DNA of 64,000 nucleotides, from the NCBI RefSeq assembly GCF_019226825.1, contig NZ_CP076643.1, positions 2,604,001-2,668,000 on the forward strand, given 5' to 3'. Origin of the DNA: Vibrio ostreae. GTDB lineage: Bacteria > Pseudomonadota > Gammaproteobacteria > Enterobacterales > Vibrionaceae. Every line of letters starts with the position of its first letter. The stretch's first letter is position 1. Shown here piece by piece: positions 26,248 through 36,445 of the stretch. The position numbers were made by a program, and so were the translations under genes. Below the pieces are notes generated by a model. That model was not told where the DNA came from and did no database searches. It was given only the letters and a program-made list of their open reading frames with translations.

Positions 26248-28074
26248 GATAAGTCAGATGCTCCTGAATTAAGTCCAAAAACGGGTCGGCGTATTTATCC
26301 AGTTTACGCTGCCCCACGCCGTTGACTGCCAGCATTTCTCCGTACGACGTCGGCAGAATTTCCGCCATATCAATCAGCGTTGCATCACTGAACACCACGT
26401 ACGGTGGCAGGCCTTCTTCATCGGCGATTGATTTACGCAGCTTACGCAGTTTGGCAAACAGCGCCTTATCGTAATTCTTGCTCGACAGCTTATCCGCTTT
26501 AGCGGCACGTACCGCAGTGTCCAGACGCGGCACTGCCAGCTCAATTGACATATCGCCGCGCAGCAGCGGGCGTGCCTCTTCGGTCAGCTGCAGGGTCGAA
26601 TTACGGGTAATATTCTGATGCAGCAGTCCTTTATGGATCAGCTGACGGAAAATACTCACCCAGTAATCGTGGCTGTGATCGCGACCCAGGCCGTAAGTCG
26701 ACAGTTTATCGTGGCCCTGCTCGCGGATACGGATATTCTGCATCCCACGCAACACTTCAACCACATAGCCGATACCAAAGCTCTGGTTGACCCGGTACAC
26801 ACACGACAACGCTTTGCGCGCCTCTTCTGTGGCATCGAAATGCTTGGGCGGATCGAGGCACACATCGCAGTTGCCACATGGCTTGTCACGATATTCACCA
26901 AAATAGTTGAGCAGTACCTGACGGCGGCAGGTCTGCGCTTCGGCAAAACTACTCATGGCCGTCAGCTTGTGGGTTTCGACCTGTTTCTGCGCGCCGTCCG
27001 GCTTTTCATCCAGCATGCGGCGCAGCCAGGCAATATCAGCCGGGTCATACAACATCAACGCTTCCGCCGGCAGGCTATCGCGCCCGGCGCGGCCGGTTTC
27101 CTGATAGTAGGATTCGATGTTGCGCGGAATATCAAAGTGGACCACAAAGCGTACGTTGGGTTTGTTGATGCCCATACCGAACGCCACGGTGGCGACCACG
27201 ATCTGGATGTCATCCTTCTGAAACGCATCCTGCACATAGGCGCGCTCGTCGACGTCCATCCCGGCATGATACCCGGCAGCGCGGATGTGGTTGTTGCACA
27301 GCTTCTCGGTCAGCATTTCAACTTTTTTGCGACTGCCGCAATAGATAATGCCGCACTGACCTTTTTGCGTACCGAGATAACGGATCACCTGCGACACCGG
27401 CTTGTGCTTTTCCATCAGGGTGTAGCGAATGTTCGGCCGGTCGAAACTGCCCAGATAAATGTGCGGGTCAGTCAGATTAAGGCGGTGCAGAATATCACTG
27501 CGCGTCGCATCATCCGCGGTCGCGGTCAGAGCCATAAACGGCACGTGCGGGAACTGCTGTTTGAGCTGGCCGAGTGCGGCGTATTCCGGGCGGAAATCGT
27601 GTCCCCACTGGGAAATACAGTGCGCTTCATCGACCGCAATCATTGCCAGCGGCAGATTACGCAGCCGTTCGATAAAGTCCTGGGTCAGAACCCGCTCCGG
27701 CGAGACATACAGCAGTTTAATCTGCCCGGCATGTACCCGGTTATAAATAGAGATCAGCGCGTCGCGGGTCTGGGTCGAGTTGACACACTCCGCCGACACA
27801 CCGTTGGCCTTGAGCTGGTCGACCTGGTCTTTCATCAGCGAAATCAGCGGTGAAATCACCACCGTCACCCCTTCCCGTGCCAGGGCCGGGATCTGGTAGC
27901 ACAAGGATTTCCCCCACCGGTCGGCATGATCACCAGTGAGTCGTTGCCGGATACTGCCGCGTCGATCACTTCCTGCTGGCCAACGCGGAAAGTCTGGTAG
28001 CCAAACACATCACGCAGGATTTGCTGCGGCTCGGGCAAGGCGTCGGATTGTTCTGCGATTAAAGTGGCGGTCAT
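26240..28074 (-). pseudogene. recQ: ATP-dependent DNA helicase RecQ, split by one frameshift
   Basis: About 611 residues if repaired. All RecQ parts are present: start at 28074 (DVFGYQTFRVGQQEVI), Walker A, DEAH box (AVDEAHCISQWGHDFR), helicase C domain (GMGINKPNVRFVVHFDIPR), zinc-binding region (CGNCDVC) and HRDC domain at the C-terminus. The frame breaks inside Walker A (IMPTGGG, then the KSLCYQ segment is lost) at CCCCC on the plus strand, 27911-27915. One extra base restores it. Role: 3'-5' unwinding in recombination and restart. If the shift were real the protein would be null. It is followed by the DUF3630 gene. Confidence 0.9.
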
Positions 28075-28328
28075 GCAGGCTCTCGATGATGAACAGATGA
28101 ATTAGCAATAAAGATGACTGCCGGCGCTGAGCGAGGCAGTAAGCAGCCGGATATTGTAGTGACCTTTGGCGGTGAATTAAACCGCTATCGGCAAAGTAAT
28201 TGCGTTGTGCCGCCAAGCTTGAGTGCACATCGACATGGTTTACACGGTATACTGGCGGGTAAATCGCCTCCTGTGCCGGGGCGGTGTCGCGCCGGACCGG
28301 GATGGCGCTCTTAAACGAGACATTAACA

Positions 28329-29261
28329 ATGACATTTGAACAACAACAGGAAGTCCGCAAAGGCGTCTTCCTGGCGCTGGCTGCCTACATTATGTGGGGA
28401 ATTGCGCCGATCTACTTTAAAACCGTGAGTTCGGTAGCGGCATTAGAAGTACTGAGTCACCGAGTGGTGTGGTCGTTCTTTCTGCTCGCCGCCCTGCTCC
28501 ACTTCAGCAAACAATGGCGCGGCGTGCTGAGTGTACTGCGCACGCCGAAAAAAGTCGGTTTTCTGCTGGTCACCGCGCTGCTGATCGGTGCGAACTGGCT
28601 GACCTTTATCTGGGCGATTAACGCCAATCACATGCTGGATGCCAGCCTGGGTTACTACATTAACCCGCTGATTAATATCGTGCTCGGCATGCTGTTTCTC
28701 GGTGAACGGCTGCGCAAACTGCAGTGGTTTGCCGTGCTGCTGGCGGTGATTGGGGTCGCGATTCAGCTGGTGGTGTTCGGCTCTCTGCCAATCGTGGCAT
28801 TCGTGCTGGCCATCACTTTTGCCGTGTACGGTCTGCTGCGCAAAAAAGTCGGCGTCGACGCGCTGAGCGGCCTGTTTATCGAAACCCTGCTGCTGGTGCC
28901 GGTAGCGCTGCTTTATCTGGCCTGGTTTGCCGATTCGCCGACCAGCTCTATGCTGCTCAACGACTGGCACATCAATGCGCTGCTCATCGCCGCCGGAGTG
29001 ATCACCACCCTGCCGCTGCTCTGTTTCACTGGCGCGGCGACGCGACTCAAACTGTCGACGCTGGGCTTTTTCCAGTACATCGGCCCGAGCCTGATGTTTG
29101 TGCTGGCAGTGCTTATCTATGGCGAAGCGTTCAGTGCCGATAAAGCGATTACCTTCGCCTTTATCTGGAGCGCGCTGCTGATTTTCACCTGGGACGGTCT
29201 CGGCCAACGCCGCCGCCAGAACGCGATGGTGCGCAGCGCACAGCAGGCGGCACTCAAGTAA
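28329..29261 (+). CDS. rarD: RarD-type EamA/DMT transporter
   Basis: 310 residues with ten predicted membrane helices (two five-helix EamA repeats). Family phrases: KGVFLALAAYIMWGIAPIYF, LSHRVVWSF and GYYINPLINIVLGMLFLGERL. An inner-membrane drug/metabolite transporter; substrate unknown (RarD was named for chloramphenicol sensitivity). I start at ATG 28329 rather than the upstream frame extension, since MTFEQQQEVRKG matches the natural N-terminus. Divergent from recQ. Confidence 0.88.
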   Translation: MTFEQQQEVRKGVFLALAAYIMWGIAPIYFKTVSSVAALEVLSHRVVWSFFLLAALLHFSKQWRGVLSVLRTPKKVGFLLVTALLIGANWLTFIWAINANHMLDASLGYYINPLINIVLGMLFLGERLRKLQWFAVLLAVIGVAIQLVVFGSLPIVAFVLAITFAVYGLLRKKVGVDALSGLFIETLLLVPVALLYLAWFADSPTSSMLLNDWHINALLIAAGVITTLPLLCFTGAATRLKLSTLGFFQYIGPSLMFVLAVLIYGEAFSADKAITFAFIWSALLIFTWDGLGQRRRQNAMVRSAQQAALK

Positions 29262-29284
29262 AACCGTGATCGTTTTTTACAAGA

Positions 29285-29320
29285 CAATCTCATTCCGCCC
29301 CGTTAAGCTGGATGAGATTG
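29285..29320. promoter_or_regulatory. Inverted repeat between rarD and the AraC-type gene
   Basis: CAATCTCAT / ATGAGATTG with an 18-base loop. It may be the rarD terminator (TTGCTATTTT follows) or an operator for the AraC-type gene 22 bases downstream. Confidence 0.45.
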
Positions 29321-29342
29321 TTGCTATTTTCACCGGTTCCAC

Positions 29343-30146
29343 ATGGATAAAGTTCGCTACCGCACCACCCCCGATTCAGCCATCAGCCTGATTGAAGGTG
29401 ACTATCACGAGTTCGCCTTTCAACGTCATTATCATCTCGATTTTCATCTGGGCCTTATCACCCAGGGTCAGCAGCGCTTTGCCTATCAGGGCGCCCAGCA
29501 TCAGGTCGGCCACGGCGAACTGGTGATCATGCCACCGGATGAACTGCACGACGGTCGTTCACTGGCTGAATCCGGTTATCAGGTGCGGGTGTTTGCGATT
29601 GAGCCGGATTGGTTTAACCAGCACCTTGAACTGGCCCGCCCGCAGCAGATGATGAGCTTTGACCGCCTGATTGTCAGCGACCCGCAGCTGTTCAGCCGCT
29701 TGTGTCATCTGCATCAGGCACTGGCACAGCCAAGCCTGAGCCAGTTAGCCAAAGACTGCCTGCCCTACGAAGGTTTTTCCGGGCTGGTGCAACGCTACGG
29801 CGCCAGCAAGGAGCGCGCCCCGGTAGCACTCGGCCGCCAGTCGCTGGCCACCCTGAAAGAGTACCTGCTGGCCCACCTGGATCAGGCCGTACGCCTGGAA
29901 CAACTGGCCGCACTGTGCGACCTGACACCGACCCAGTTGCAGCGTCATTTTAAAGCCCGCACCGGCATGACGCCTTATGCCTGGCTGAGCCGGTTACGTC
30001 TGGAACAGGGCATGAAACTGATCAAAACCGGTATTTCCGGCACTGAGGTGGCGCAGCAGGTTGGTTTCTACGACCAGGCCCACTTTACCAAAGCGTTCAA
30101 GCACACTTTTGGTGTTTCCCCTTCCGCCGTCGGCCACTGTCAGTAA
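29343..30146 (+). CDS. AraC-family transcriptional regulator
   Basis: 267 residues. N-terminal AraC-type cupin ligand-binding domain (FAFQRHYHLDFHLGLITQGQ, then VIMPPDELHD). Two C-terminal helix-turn-helix motifs span residues about 165-262 (LEQLAALCDLTPTQLQRHFK; GTEVAQQVGFYDQAHFTKAF). It is immediately upstream of, and on the same strand as, a LysE-type exporter, so it probably activates that gene in response to an amino acid or similar substrate. Confidence 0.88.
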   Translation: MDKVRYRTTPDSAISLIEGDYHEFAFQRHYHLDFHLGLITQGQQRFAYQGAQHQVGHGELVIMPPDELHDGRSLAESGYQVRVFAIEPDWFNQHLELARPQQMMSFDRLIVSDPQLFSRLCHLHQALAQPSLSQLAKDCLPYEGFSGLVQRYGASKERAPVALGRQSLATLKEYLLAHLDQAVRLEQLAALCDLTPTQLQRHFKARTGMTPYAWLSRLRLEQGMKLIKTGISGTEVAQQVGFYDQAHFTKAFKHTFGVSPSAVGHCQ

Positions 30147-30209
30147 TTTACAAGCCACATCCTCCGCCAACTGCCACAATAGCGCCCAGATCGCAGGAGA
30201 TGTGTTGTT

Positions 30210-30866
30210 ATGAATGAAGTCAGTATTCTTGTTACCCTTGCCACCGTGCACTTTATCGCCCTGATGAGCCCCGGCCCTGATGTCGCCCTGGTGGTACAAA
30301 ATGCCAGCCGCTACGGCCGTCAGACTGGACTGTATATTGCCCTCGGCTTGTCGTTCGGCATTCTGCTGCATTCTTTGCTCAGCCTGACCGGAGTCAGTTA
30401 TCTGGTCCACCAGCAGCCGCTGCTGTTTGCCCTGCTGCAACTGTGCGGCGGCAGCTATCTGCTCTATCTGGGCTATGGCGCGCTGCGCGCGACGCTGGCC
30501 AACTGGTCACTGGCTCCGGGCGAACTGAGCCAGAAGCCGGAGCTGCTGCTGCATAATAAGCGTCAGGCCTTTTCACGCGGCTTTATGACCAATATTCTCA
30601 ACCCGAAAGCGCTGGTGTTCTTCGTCAGCCTGATGTCGACGCTGATCCCGGCCGGAATGTCACTCGGCGGCAAAGGCATCGCGCTGCTGATCTTGTGGGG
30701 GCTGGCGCTGGCCTGGTTTGCCGCGCTGGCCTGGATGCTGTCAACCCGGCATCTGCAGCAGAAACTGCAGGCCGCCGGCCGCTACATCGATCTGCTGTGC
30801 GGAGTGATATTTACCGCCATCGGCATGATGATCCTGTACCAGTCGCTCAGTGGTTTACTGAGCTAA
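30210..30866 (+). CDS. LysE-family amino-acid exporter (RhtB type)
   Basis: 218 residues, about six membrane helices. Family signature near the N-terminus (HFIALMSPGPDVALVVQNASRYGR) and NPKALVFFVSLM in the middle. Exports amino acids such as lysine, homoserine or threonine; substrate not readable. AGGAG lies upstream. Follows the AraC-type regulator by 64 bases. Confidence 0.88.
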   Translation: MNEVSILVTLATVHFIALMSPGPDVALVVQNASRYGRQTGLYIALGLSFGILLHSLLSLTGVSYLVHQQPLLFALLQLCGGSYLLYLGYGALRATLANWSLAPGELSQKPELLLHNKRQAFSRGFMTNILNPKALVFFVSLMSTLIPAGMSLGGKGIALLILWGLALAWFAALAWMLSTRHLQQKLQAAGRYIDLLCGVIFTAIGMMILYQSLSGLLS

Positions 30867-30987
30867 CACCACAGTAATCGCAATCTAAACCGCTAACAAT
30901 ACTGCATATTTTCCTTATCATGCTGGCAAAATAGCGCGCCGGCTGCCACTCTGAACAAGTGAATGGACACTCATCAGGGAGACAGGG

Positions 30988-32764
30988 ATGCAGCACATCA
31001 GCAGCGCGGCCCGCGCACTGGCCTTATCCGGGCTATTATTTTCGTTTGGCGCGGTCGGTACCGAATCCGTCAACTCAGCTCAGGTGACCGACAGTGTCGC
31101 TCCGGAGCAGAGCAGCGGCTATCAGGAGAAGAACCTGATCAGCACCCAGCACTGGATGGTCACAGCCGCCAACCCGCTCGCCGCCGAAGCGGGGGCCAAA
31201 GTACTGCGCGACGGTGGTAATGCCATTGATGCCATGGTGGCGGTGCAACTGATGCTCGGCCTGGTCGAGCCGCAGTCCTCCGGTATCGGCGGCGGATCAT
31301 TTCTGGTCTACTTTGATGCTGAAAATCAGGAGCTGACCACTTTTGACGGGCGGGAAACCGCCCCACTTGCCGCCACCCCAACCCTATTTCAGGACGCGAG
31401 CGGCCAGCCGCTAACATTCTATGATGCGGTGGTCGGCGGGCGTTCAGTCGGCACGCCCGGCACAGTCAAACTGCTGTGGGACACCCATCAGAAATATGGC
31501 CAACTGCAATGGGCGCGCCTGATTGAGCCGGTTATTGATCTCGCCCGGCAAGGATTTGAAGTCAGCCCGCGTCTCGCCACGCTGATAGCGGAAGATGCCG
31601 ACCGGTTGAGCCGCTTTGCCGGCGCAGAAGCCTACTTCTTTGACGCCAAGGGCCAGCCACTGCAGGCGGGTCATATTCTCAAAAATCCGATGTATGCCGA
31701 TACCCTGGAGCAGATTGCCAACCACGGCGCCAAAGCCTTCTATCAGGGTGAGATTGCCCGCGACATCATCCGCACTGTGCAGCAGGCACCCGGTAACCCG
31801 GGCGTACTGGCGCAGGCCGACTTTGATGCCTACCAAATCAAGCAGCGTGATCCGGTGTGCGCGCCTTACCAAAGCTATCAGGTATGCGGCATGGGACCAC
31901 CCAGCTCCGGCGCACTGACGCTGGGCCAAATCCTCGCCATCAGTGAGAAATACGATCTCAAAGGCTGGGGGGCCGGATAGTGCCCTGTCCTGGCAGGTGA
32001 TTGGCGACGCTTCGCGCCTGGCCTTTGCCGACCGCGGCCTGTATATGGCGGATCAGGATTACGTACCGATGCCAAGCGAAGGCCTGCTGGACAAAGCCTA
32101 TCTGGGCCGGCGCGCCAAACTGATCACGCCGGGCAAAGCGCTGAGTGAGGTCAAACCTGGCAATCCACACTGGCAGCATGCCATGCTGCTCAGCGCCGAT
32201 CAGTCGCTTGAGCTGCCTTCGACCAGTCACTTCAATATCGTTGACCGCGATGGCAACGTGGTCTCGATGACAACCTCGATAGAGAATGTGTTCGGCTCGC
32301 GCCTGTTTGTACGCGGTTTTCTGCTCAACAACGAGCTGACCGACTTTTCTTTTGCGACCCACAACAACGGCCGCCCGATCGCCAATCGTCTCGAACCGGG
32401 TAAACGGCCACGCTCTTCCATGACTCCGACGATCGTCATGCAGGGTGACAAACCCTATCTGGCCATTGGCTCGCCCGGCGGCAGCCGCATCATCGGCTAT
32501 GTGGCCCAGGCACTGATCGCCCACCTGCAGTGGGGCATGGACATTCAGTCGGCGATCAACCAGCCGCATGTGCTGAGCCGCTTTGCTGACACCGATCTGG
32601 AGCAAGGTACGGCCGCGGAAAAGCTGGCCCCGGAGCTGGAAAAACTCGGCGTCAAAGTGACCATACGCGATCTTAATTCGGGGCTGCACGCTATTCGTAT
32701 CAGCGATCAAGGGCTGCAGGGCGCCGCGGATCCGCGCCGCGAAGGGGTGGCAATCGGTCAGTAA
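30988..32764 (+). pseudogene. ggt: Gamma-glutamyltransferase, split by one frameshift
   Basis: About 591 residues if repaired: signal peptide, large-subunit region (ANPLAAEAGAKVLRDGGNAI; GIGGGSFLVYFD), then the small subunit with the autocatalytic Thr in PSTSHFNIVDRDGN and the oxyanion region GSPGGSRI. This periplasmic enzyme cleaves glutathione and transfers its gamma-glutamyl group. The frame breaks at GGGGGG 31967-31972; removing one G gives KGWGPDSALSWQV, a natural continuation. Both halves are intact. The ribosome site CAGGGAGACAGGG precedes the ATG. It may link to the gsi-type importer at 57-62 kb, but distantly. Confidence 0.9.
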
Positions 32765-32809
32765 CCACCACAGCACACCGCCTCGTGCTGGCCGATCAGC
32801 CCGCCGGCC

Positions 32810-32827
32810 TGTAAGAGATCTCTCACA
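32810..32827 (+). promoter_or_regulatory. UvrY/VarA (GacA-type) binding box
   Basis: TGTAAGAGATCTCTCACA is a near-perfect match to the GacA/UvrY/VarA consensus (TGTAAG-N6-CTTACA). It lies about 150 bases upstream of the CsrB-like RNA, the usual placement for csrB-type promoters. Confidence 0.85.
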
Positions 32828-32959
32828 AGCCGGTAGGTAAATTTCGCTTTTTATTAGGAAAAATGGGTAGAAATCAAACCTAAGTCATTGATTAAAATAG
32901 AACGCCTGTCATAAAGATGAAATAATTATTCAAGAAATCGATTTCACTACGTTGCTGAA

Positions 32960-33400
32960 AAGCGTGCAATCAGTAATATGAACGGTGTCGGAAGGATGCT
33001 GACACGGAATAGGGAATCACTAGGGATTGGTGATCTTCAGGATGAAGATGCGGTTGTTCAGGATGAATGATCGGCAAGGATAGCAAGCAGGACATTGAAC
33101 GGACTCAATCGTTACCAGGATGGCGACGACAAAGGAAAGACAATGGACTCCTCTGGACGAGGAAAGGACTTAACATCAGGATGATGTCAGGGACACCGCT
33201 CAGGGAACAAGTGATGTGAGCTAACGTGGATGGTTAGCAGATCAGGATGATCAAGGACACCGCTAGGATGGCGATGAACGGATTGCGCTGAAGGATACAG
33301 CACACTTATCAGGGAAAAGATGCAGGGAGCACCTTTTAGTAGCCGGATTGCTGCGAGTAAGACTATAACCCCGAAGGGCTTTGGCCCCTCGGGGTTTTTC
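32960..33400 (+). ncRNA. csrB: CsrB-family regulatory RNA
   Basis: A gene-free stretch of about 400 bases with roughly 28 GGA triplets, many as CAGGATGA or AAGGA; about six would be expected by chance. CsrA binds such loops, so the RNA should sequester CsrA and relieve its repression. It is preceded by a VarA/UvrY box and ends in a Rho-independent terminator at 33367-33400. Vibrios carry several such RNAs (CsrB, CsrC and CsrD); which one this is cannot be told. The 5' end is estimated, not mapped. Confidence 0.88.
33367..33400 (+). terminator. Rho-independent terminator of the CsrB-like RNA
   Basis: AACCCCGA / TCGGGGTT with inner AGGGCTTTGGCCCC and a T-tract. Confidence 0.88.
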
Positions 33401-33473
33401 TTTTCCGCGCCAGGTACGCAGATCACGAGCGGCGCAGGCCAGCCCTTCCGCATCCAGACCAGACGACAGCGCA

Positions 33474-33499
33474 TAAAAAAACCGGCCATCAGACCGGTT
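33474..33499 (-). terminator. Terminator of uvrD
   Basis: On the minus strand AACCGG / CCGGTT with an 8-base loop, followed by a run of T. It lies about 55 bases after the uvrD stop. Confidence 0.75.
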
Positions 33500-33553
33500 C
33501 TATTTACAGCAGCGTATGCGCGCTGAACAAAAAAAAGCGCTACACTAACGCGG

Positions 33554-35728
33554 TTAAAGCTTTTCCAGTTTGGCATACGCCGTCACCAGCCACTTAATGC
33601 CTTCGCCGTTGAATGCCACCTGGACCCGGCTCTGCGCGCCGCTACCTTCAAAGTTAATAATGGTGCCTTCGCCGAATTTCGGATGCATCACCCGCGACCC
33701 CAGGGTGAAGCCGGTTTCATTAAAGCTCTCTTTCACTACAGTCTGGCTGAAACGGCCACTGCTGGCCGGGCGGCTGACCTGAGCTTTCATGCGCACTTCA
33801 TCCAGGCAGGTTTCCGGCAGCTCACGAATAAAGCGTGATGGCTTGTGGTACTTATCCTGGCCATACAGACGACGCATCTCGGCATAGGTGATATACAGTT
33901 TCTTCATCGCCCGGGTCATGCCGACGTAACATAAACGGCGCTCTTCTTCGAGACGCCCGGCTTCCTCGGCTGACATCTGGCTCGGGAACATACCCTCTTC
34001 TACCCCGACCATAAACACCAGCGGGAATTCCAGCCCTTTGGCACTGTGCAGCGTCATCAGTTGCACCGCATCATCAAACTCATCCGCCTGACCTTCGCCG
34101 GCTTCCAGCGCAGCATGGGTCAGAAACGCGGTCAGCATGGTCATTTCATCGGCTTCTTCCGGCTTTTCAAACTGGCGGGTCGCAGTCACCAGCTCTTCCA
34201 AGTTCTCAATCCGTGCTTTGGATTTTTCGCCTTTTTCCTGCTGGTACATTTCAAACAGGCCGGAGGTTTTGATCACATGGTCGGTCTGTTCGTGCAACGG
34301 CATCTCCGCACTGTCATCTTCCAGCGCGTTAATCAGCTCAACAAAGCGGCTCAATGCCGAAGCGGCACGGCCAGCCAGCACTTTTTCATCCAGTAGAGCG
34401 ACGCTGGCCTGCCATAGGGTGCAACCGCGGTCACGCGCAGCAAAACGTATCGTATCCAGGGTTTTGTCGCCCAGGCCACGGGTTGGTGTATTAACCACCC
34501 GCTCAAACGCGGTGTCATCAAAACGGTTATTCATCAAGCGCAGATAGCTGAGCGCATCTTTGATTTCCTGCCGCTCGAAGAAGCGCATACCGCCATAAAT
34601 ACGGTACGCCAGGCCAGCCTGAATCAGCGCCTCTTCCAGCACCCGTGACTGGGCGTTGTTCCGGTATAAAATAGCGCAATCATTAAGGATATCGCCTTTG
34701 TCGTGCCACTCTTTAATTTTACCGACCACAAAGCGCGCTTCGTCCAGCTCGTTGTAAGCCGAATAGACCGATATCGGATCACCCACCTGGCCTTCGGTCC
34801 ACAGCTCTTTACCCATCCGCTCGGTGTTATTGGCGATCAGGGTGTTGGACGCTTCCAGGATGGTTTTGGTCGAGCGGTAGTTCTGCTCAAGGCGAATGGT
34901 GTTCACGCTCGGGAATTCGAGGGTAAACTTCTCGATGTTCTCTACTTTGGCGCCGCGCCAGCCGTAAATCGACTGGTCATCGTCACCAACGATCATCACA
35001 TGGGCGTCCGGGCCGGCCATCATGCGCAGCCAGGCGTACTGAATGTTGTTAGTATCCTGGAATTCGTCGACCAGAATATGTTTAAAGCGCGCCTGATAAT
35101 GTTCGCGAATATGCTTGTTATCGCGCAGCAGTTCGAGCGTACGCAGCAGGATTTCGGCAAAATCAACCAGACCGGCGCGATCACACGCTTCCTGATAAGC
35201 CGAGTAAATCTGCAGGTAAGTCTGGGTAACCGGATCGCGGTACGCATCGATGTGCACCGGGCGCAGCCCTTCGTCTTTCTTGCCGTTGATCCACCACGAA
35301 ACCTGGCGTGCCGGCCACTGTTTGTCATCCAGATTCTGCGCTTTGATCAGACGTTTCAGCAGACGCTGCTGATCGTCACCATCGATGATCTGAAAATCTT
35401 CCGGCAGCTTAGCATCAAGATAATGAGCGCGCAGAATGCGATGACAAATGCCGTGGAAAGTGCCGTTCCACATCCCCGAGGCGCTGCCCATCATCAGCTC
35501 TTCAATCCGGCCGCGCATTTCCGCTGCGGCTTTGTTGGTGAAGGTCACCGACATGATCGAAAACGGCGACGCCTGCTCGACCGACATCAGCCAGGCGATG
35601 CGATGCACCAGCACCCGGGTTTTGCCACTGCCTGCCCCCGCCAGTACCAACAGGTTTTCAAGCGGTGCTGCGACCGCTTCGCGTTGTTTGTCGTTCAAAC
35701 CGTCAATTAAGAGAGAGGGATCTATCAT
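33554..35728 (-). CDS. uvrD: DNA helicase II
   Basis: 724 residues, the E. coli UvrD size. Complete SF1A motif set: GLNDKQREAVAAP, Walker A AGAGSGKT, VTFTNKAAAEMRGRI, HILVDEFQDTN, GDDDQSIYGWRGA, LEQNYRST, LHSAKGLEF and YVGMTRA. The C-terminal tail (GSRVMHPKFGEGTIINFEGS) is the Tudor-like region that binds RNA polymerase. Acts in nucleotide-excision and mismatch repair. A LexA-like site lies just upstream, as in E. coli. Confidence 0.95.
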   Translation of the reverse strand: MIDPSLLIDGLNDKQREAVAAPLENLLVLAGAGSGKTRVLVHRIAWLMSVEQASPFSIMSVTFTNKAAAEMRGRIEELMMGSASGMWNGTFHGICHRILRAHYLDAKLPEDFQIIDGDDQQRLLKRLIKAQNLDDKQWPARQVSWWINGKKDEGLRPVHIDAYRDPVTQTYLQIYSAYQEACDRAGLVDFAEILLRTLELLRDNKHIREHYQARFKHILVDEFQDTNNIQYAWLRMMAGPDAHVMIVGDDDQSIYGWRGAKVENIEKFTLEFPSVNTIRLEQNYRSTKTILEASNTLIANNTERMGKELWTEGQVGDPISVYSAYNELDEARFVVGKIKEWHDKGDILNDCAILYRNNAQSRVLEEALIQAGLAYRIYGGMRFFERQEIKDALSYLRLMNNRFDDTAFERVVNTPTRGLGDKTLDTIRFAARDRGCTLWQASVALLDEKVLAGRAASALSRFVELINALEDDSAEMPLHEQTDHVIKTSGLFEMYQQEKGEKSKARIENLEELVTATRQFEKPEEADEMTMLTAFLTHAALEAGEGQADEFDDAVQLMTLHSAKGLEFPLVFMVGVEEGMFPSQMSAEEAGRLEEERRLCYVGMTRAMKKLYITYAEMRRLYGQDKYHKPSRFIRELPETCLDEVRMKAQVSRPASSGRFSQTVVKESFNETGFTLGSRVMHPKFGEGTIINFEGSGAQSRVQVAFNGEGIKWLVTAYAKLEKL

Positions 35729-35738
35729 GGCTAAGCTA

Positions 35739-35754
35739 CTGGTTATTTATACAT
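35739..35754 (-). promoter_or_regulatory. LexA-box-like site upstream of uvrD
   Basis: On the minus strand ATGTATAAATAACCAG, close to the LexA consensus CTGT-N8-ACAG and to the E. coli uvrD box. It is 11 bases upstream of the start, so it would block translation initiation or the promoter. The 35755-36052 stretch upstream has no gene and presumably carries the uvrD and bufA promoters. Confidence 0.6.
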
Positions 35755-36052
35755 AATTTGAACGATTATACCTGTAAACGCAGTCAGACCCAAGTAGGGC
35801 CGGGAATGGATTTGCTGCAGATTTATCCAGCGAATTGCCCGCTATGCAGAGCGAAAAGACAAAAAATCATCAGATTTTTATTGTCTATAAATCATTCATT
35901 TAATCATTAATACGCTAAATAACAGCGCAAAATTTACCCACTGGGTGAAAGTTTTCTGTCCACCATCCGCTCTTTTTCTCTAAGCAAACGCGCTACTTGA
36001 TTTCGTTACCACGGCCGTTTGTTACACATGGAACAGTTAAGAGGATAAGACA

Positions 36053-36316
36053 ATGAGCAAATCAAATCTGGCGGTCACCGCCGCAATTACCGGCCTGCTG
36101 GCCATGGGTGGCACTCTGCTGAGCGCAGCGCCGGCAATAGCCGCCGAGAAAGAGAAATGCTATGGCGTGGCTAAAGCGGGCCACAATGACTGCGCGACCA
36201 AATCCAGCTCCTGCGCCGGTACGTCCAAAATGGACCATCAGAAAGATGCCTTTGTGGTAATGCCCAAAGGGCTATGCGACAAACTGGCCGGCGGCAGCAC
36301 CATGGCGCCGAAATAA
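36053..36316 (+). CDS. bufA: Bufferin precursor, DUF2282 family
   Basis: 87 residues. A Sec signal peptide (about 1-30, ending APAIAA) precedes a short mature peptide with four conserved cysteines (KCYGV, NDCAT, SSSCAG, GLCDKL) that match the BufA1/DUF2282 pattern. Bufferins are exported copper-binding peptides whose cysteines are modified to thiooxazoles by BufB and BufC. It heads a bufA-bufB-bufC-doxX cluster. AGAGGATAAGA lies upstream of the ATG. A strong hairpin separates it from bufB. Confidence 0.87.
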   Translation: MSKSNLAVTAAITGLLAMGGTLLSAAPAIAAEKEKCYGVAKAGHNDCATKSSSCAGTSKMDHQKDAFVVMPKGLCDKLAGGSTMAPK

Positions 36317-36340
36317 GCCCGCACTGCGCCCTACCTGAGA

Positions 36341-36365
36341 GAACGTACGGCAGCGCCGTACGTTC
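36341..36365 (+). promoter_or_regulatory. Intercistronic hairpin between bufA and bufB
   Basis: Perfect 11-bp stem GAACGTACGGC / GCCGTACGTTC with a three-base loop and no T-tract. More likely a message-stability or processing hairpin than a terminator, allowing bufA to be made in excess over its enzymes. Confidence 0.6.
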
Positions 36366-36445
36366 TGCCCGGATGACTCATCGACCGCTCTTTATGCACC
36401 GTTAGCAGCAAGTATCGAATTGCGCACAAGGATAAGGATGCCATT

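Noticed and set aside
26618..27853. 411-residue frame opposite recQ
   Set aside because: Antisense shadow of a conserved gene with no start signals or recognisable domain.
34703..35710. 335-residue frame opposite uvrD
   Set aside because: Antisense shadow of a highly conserved helicase gene.
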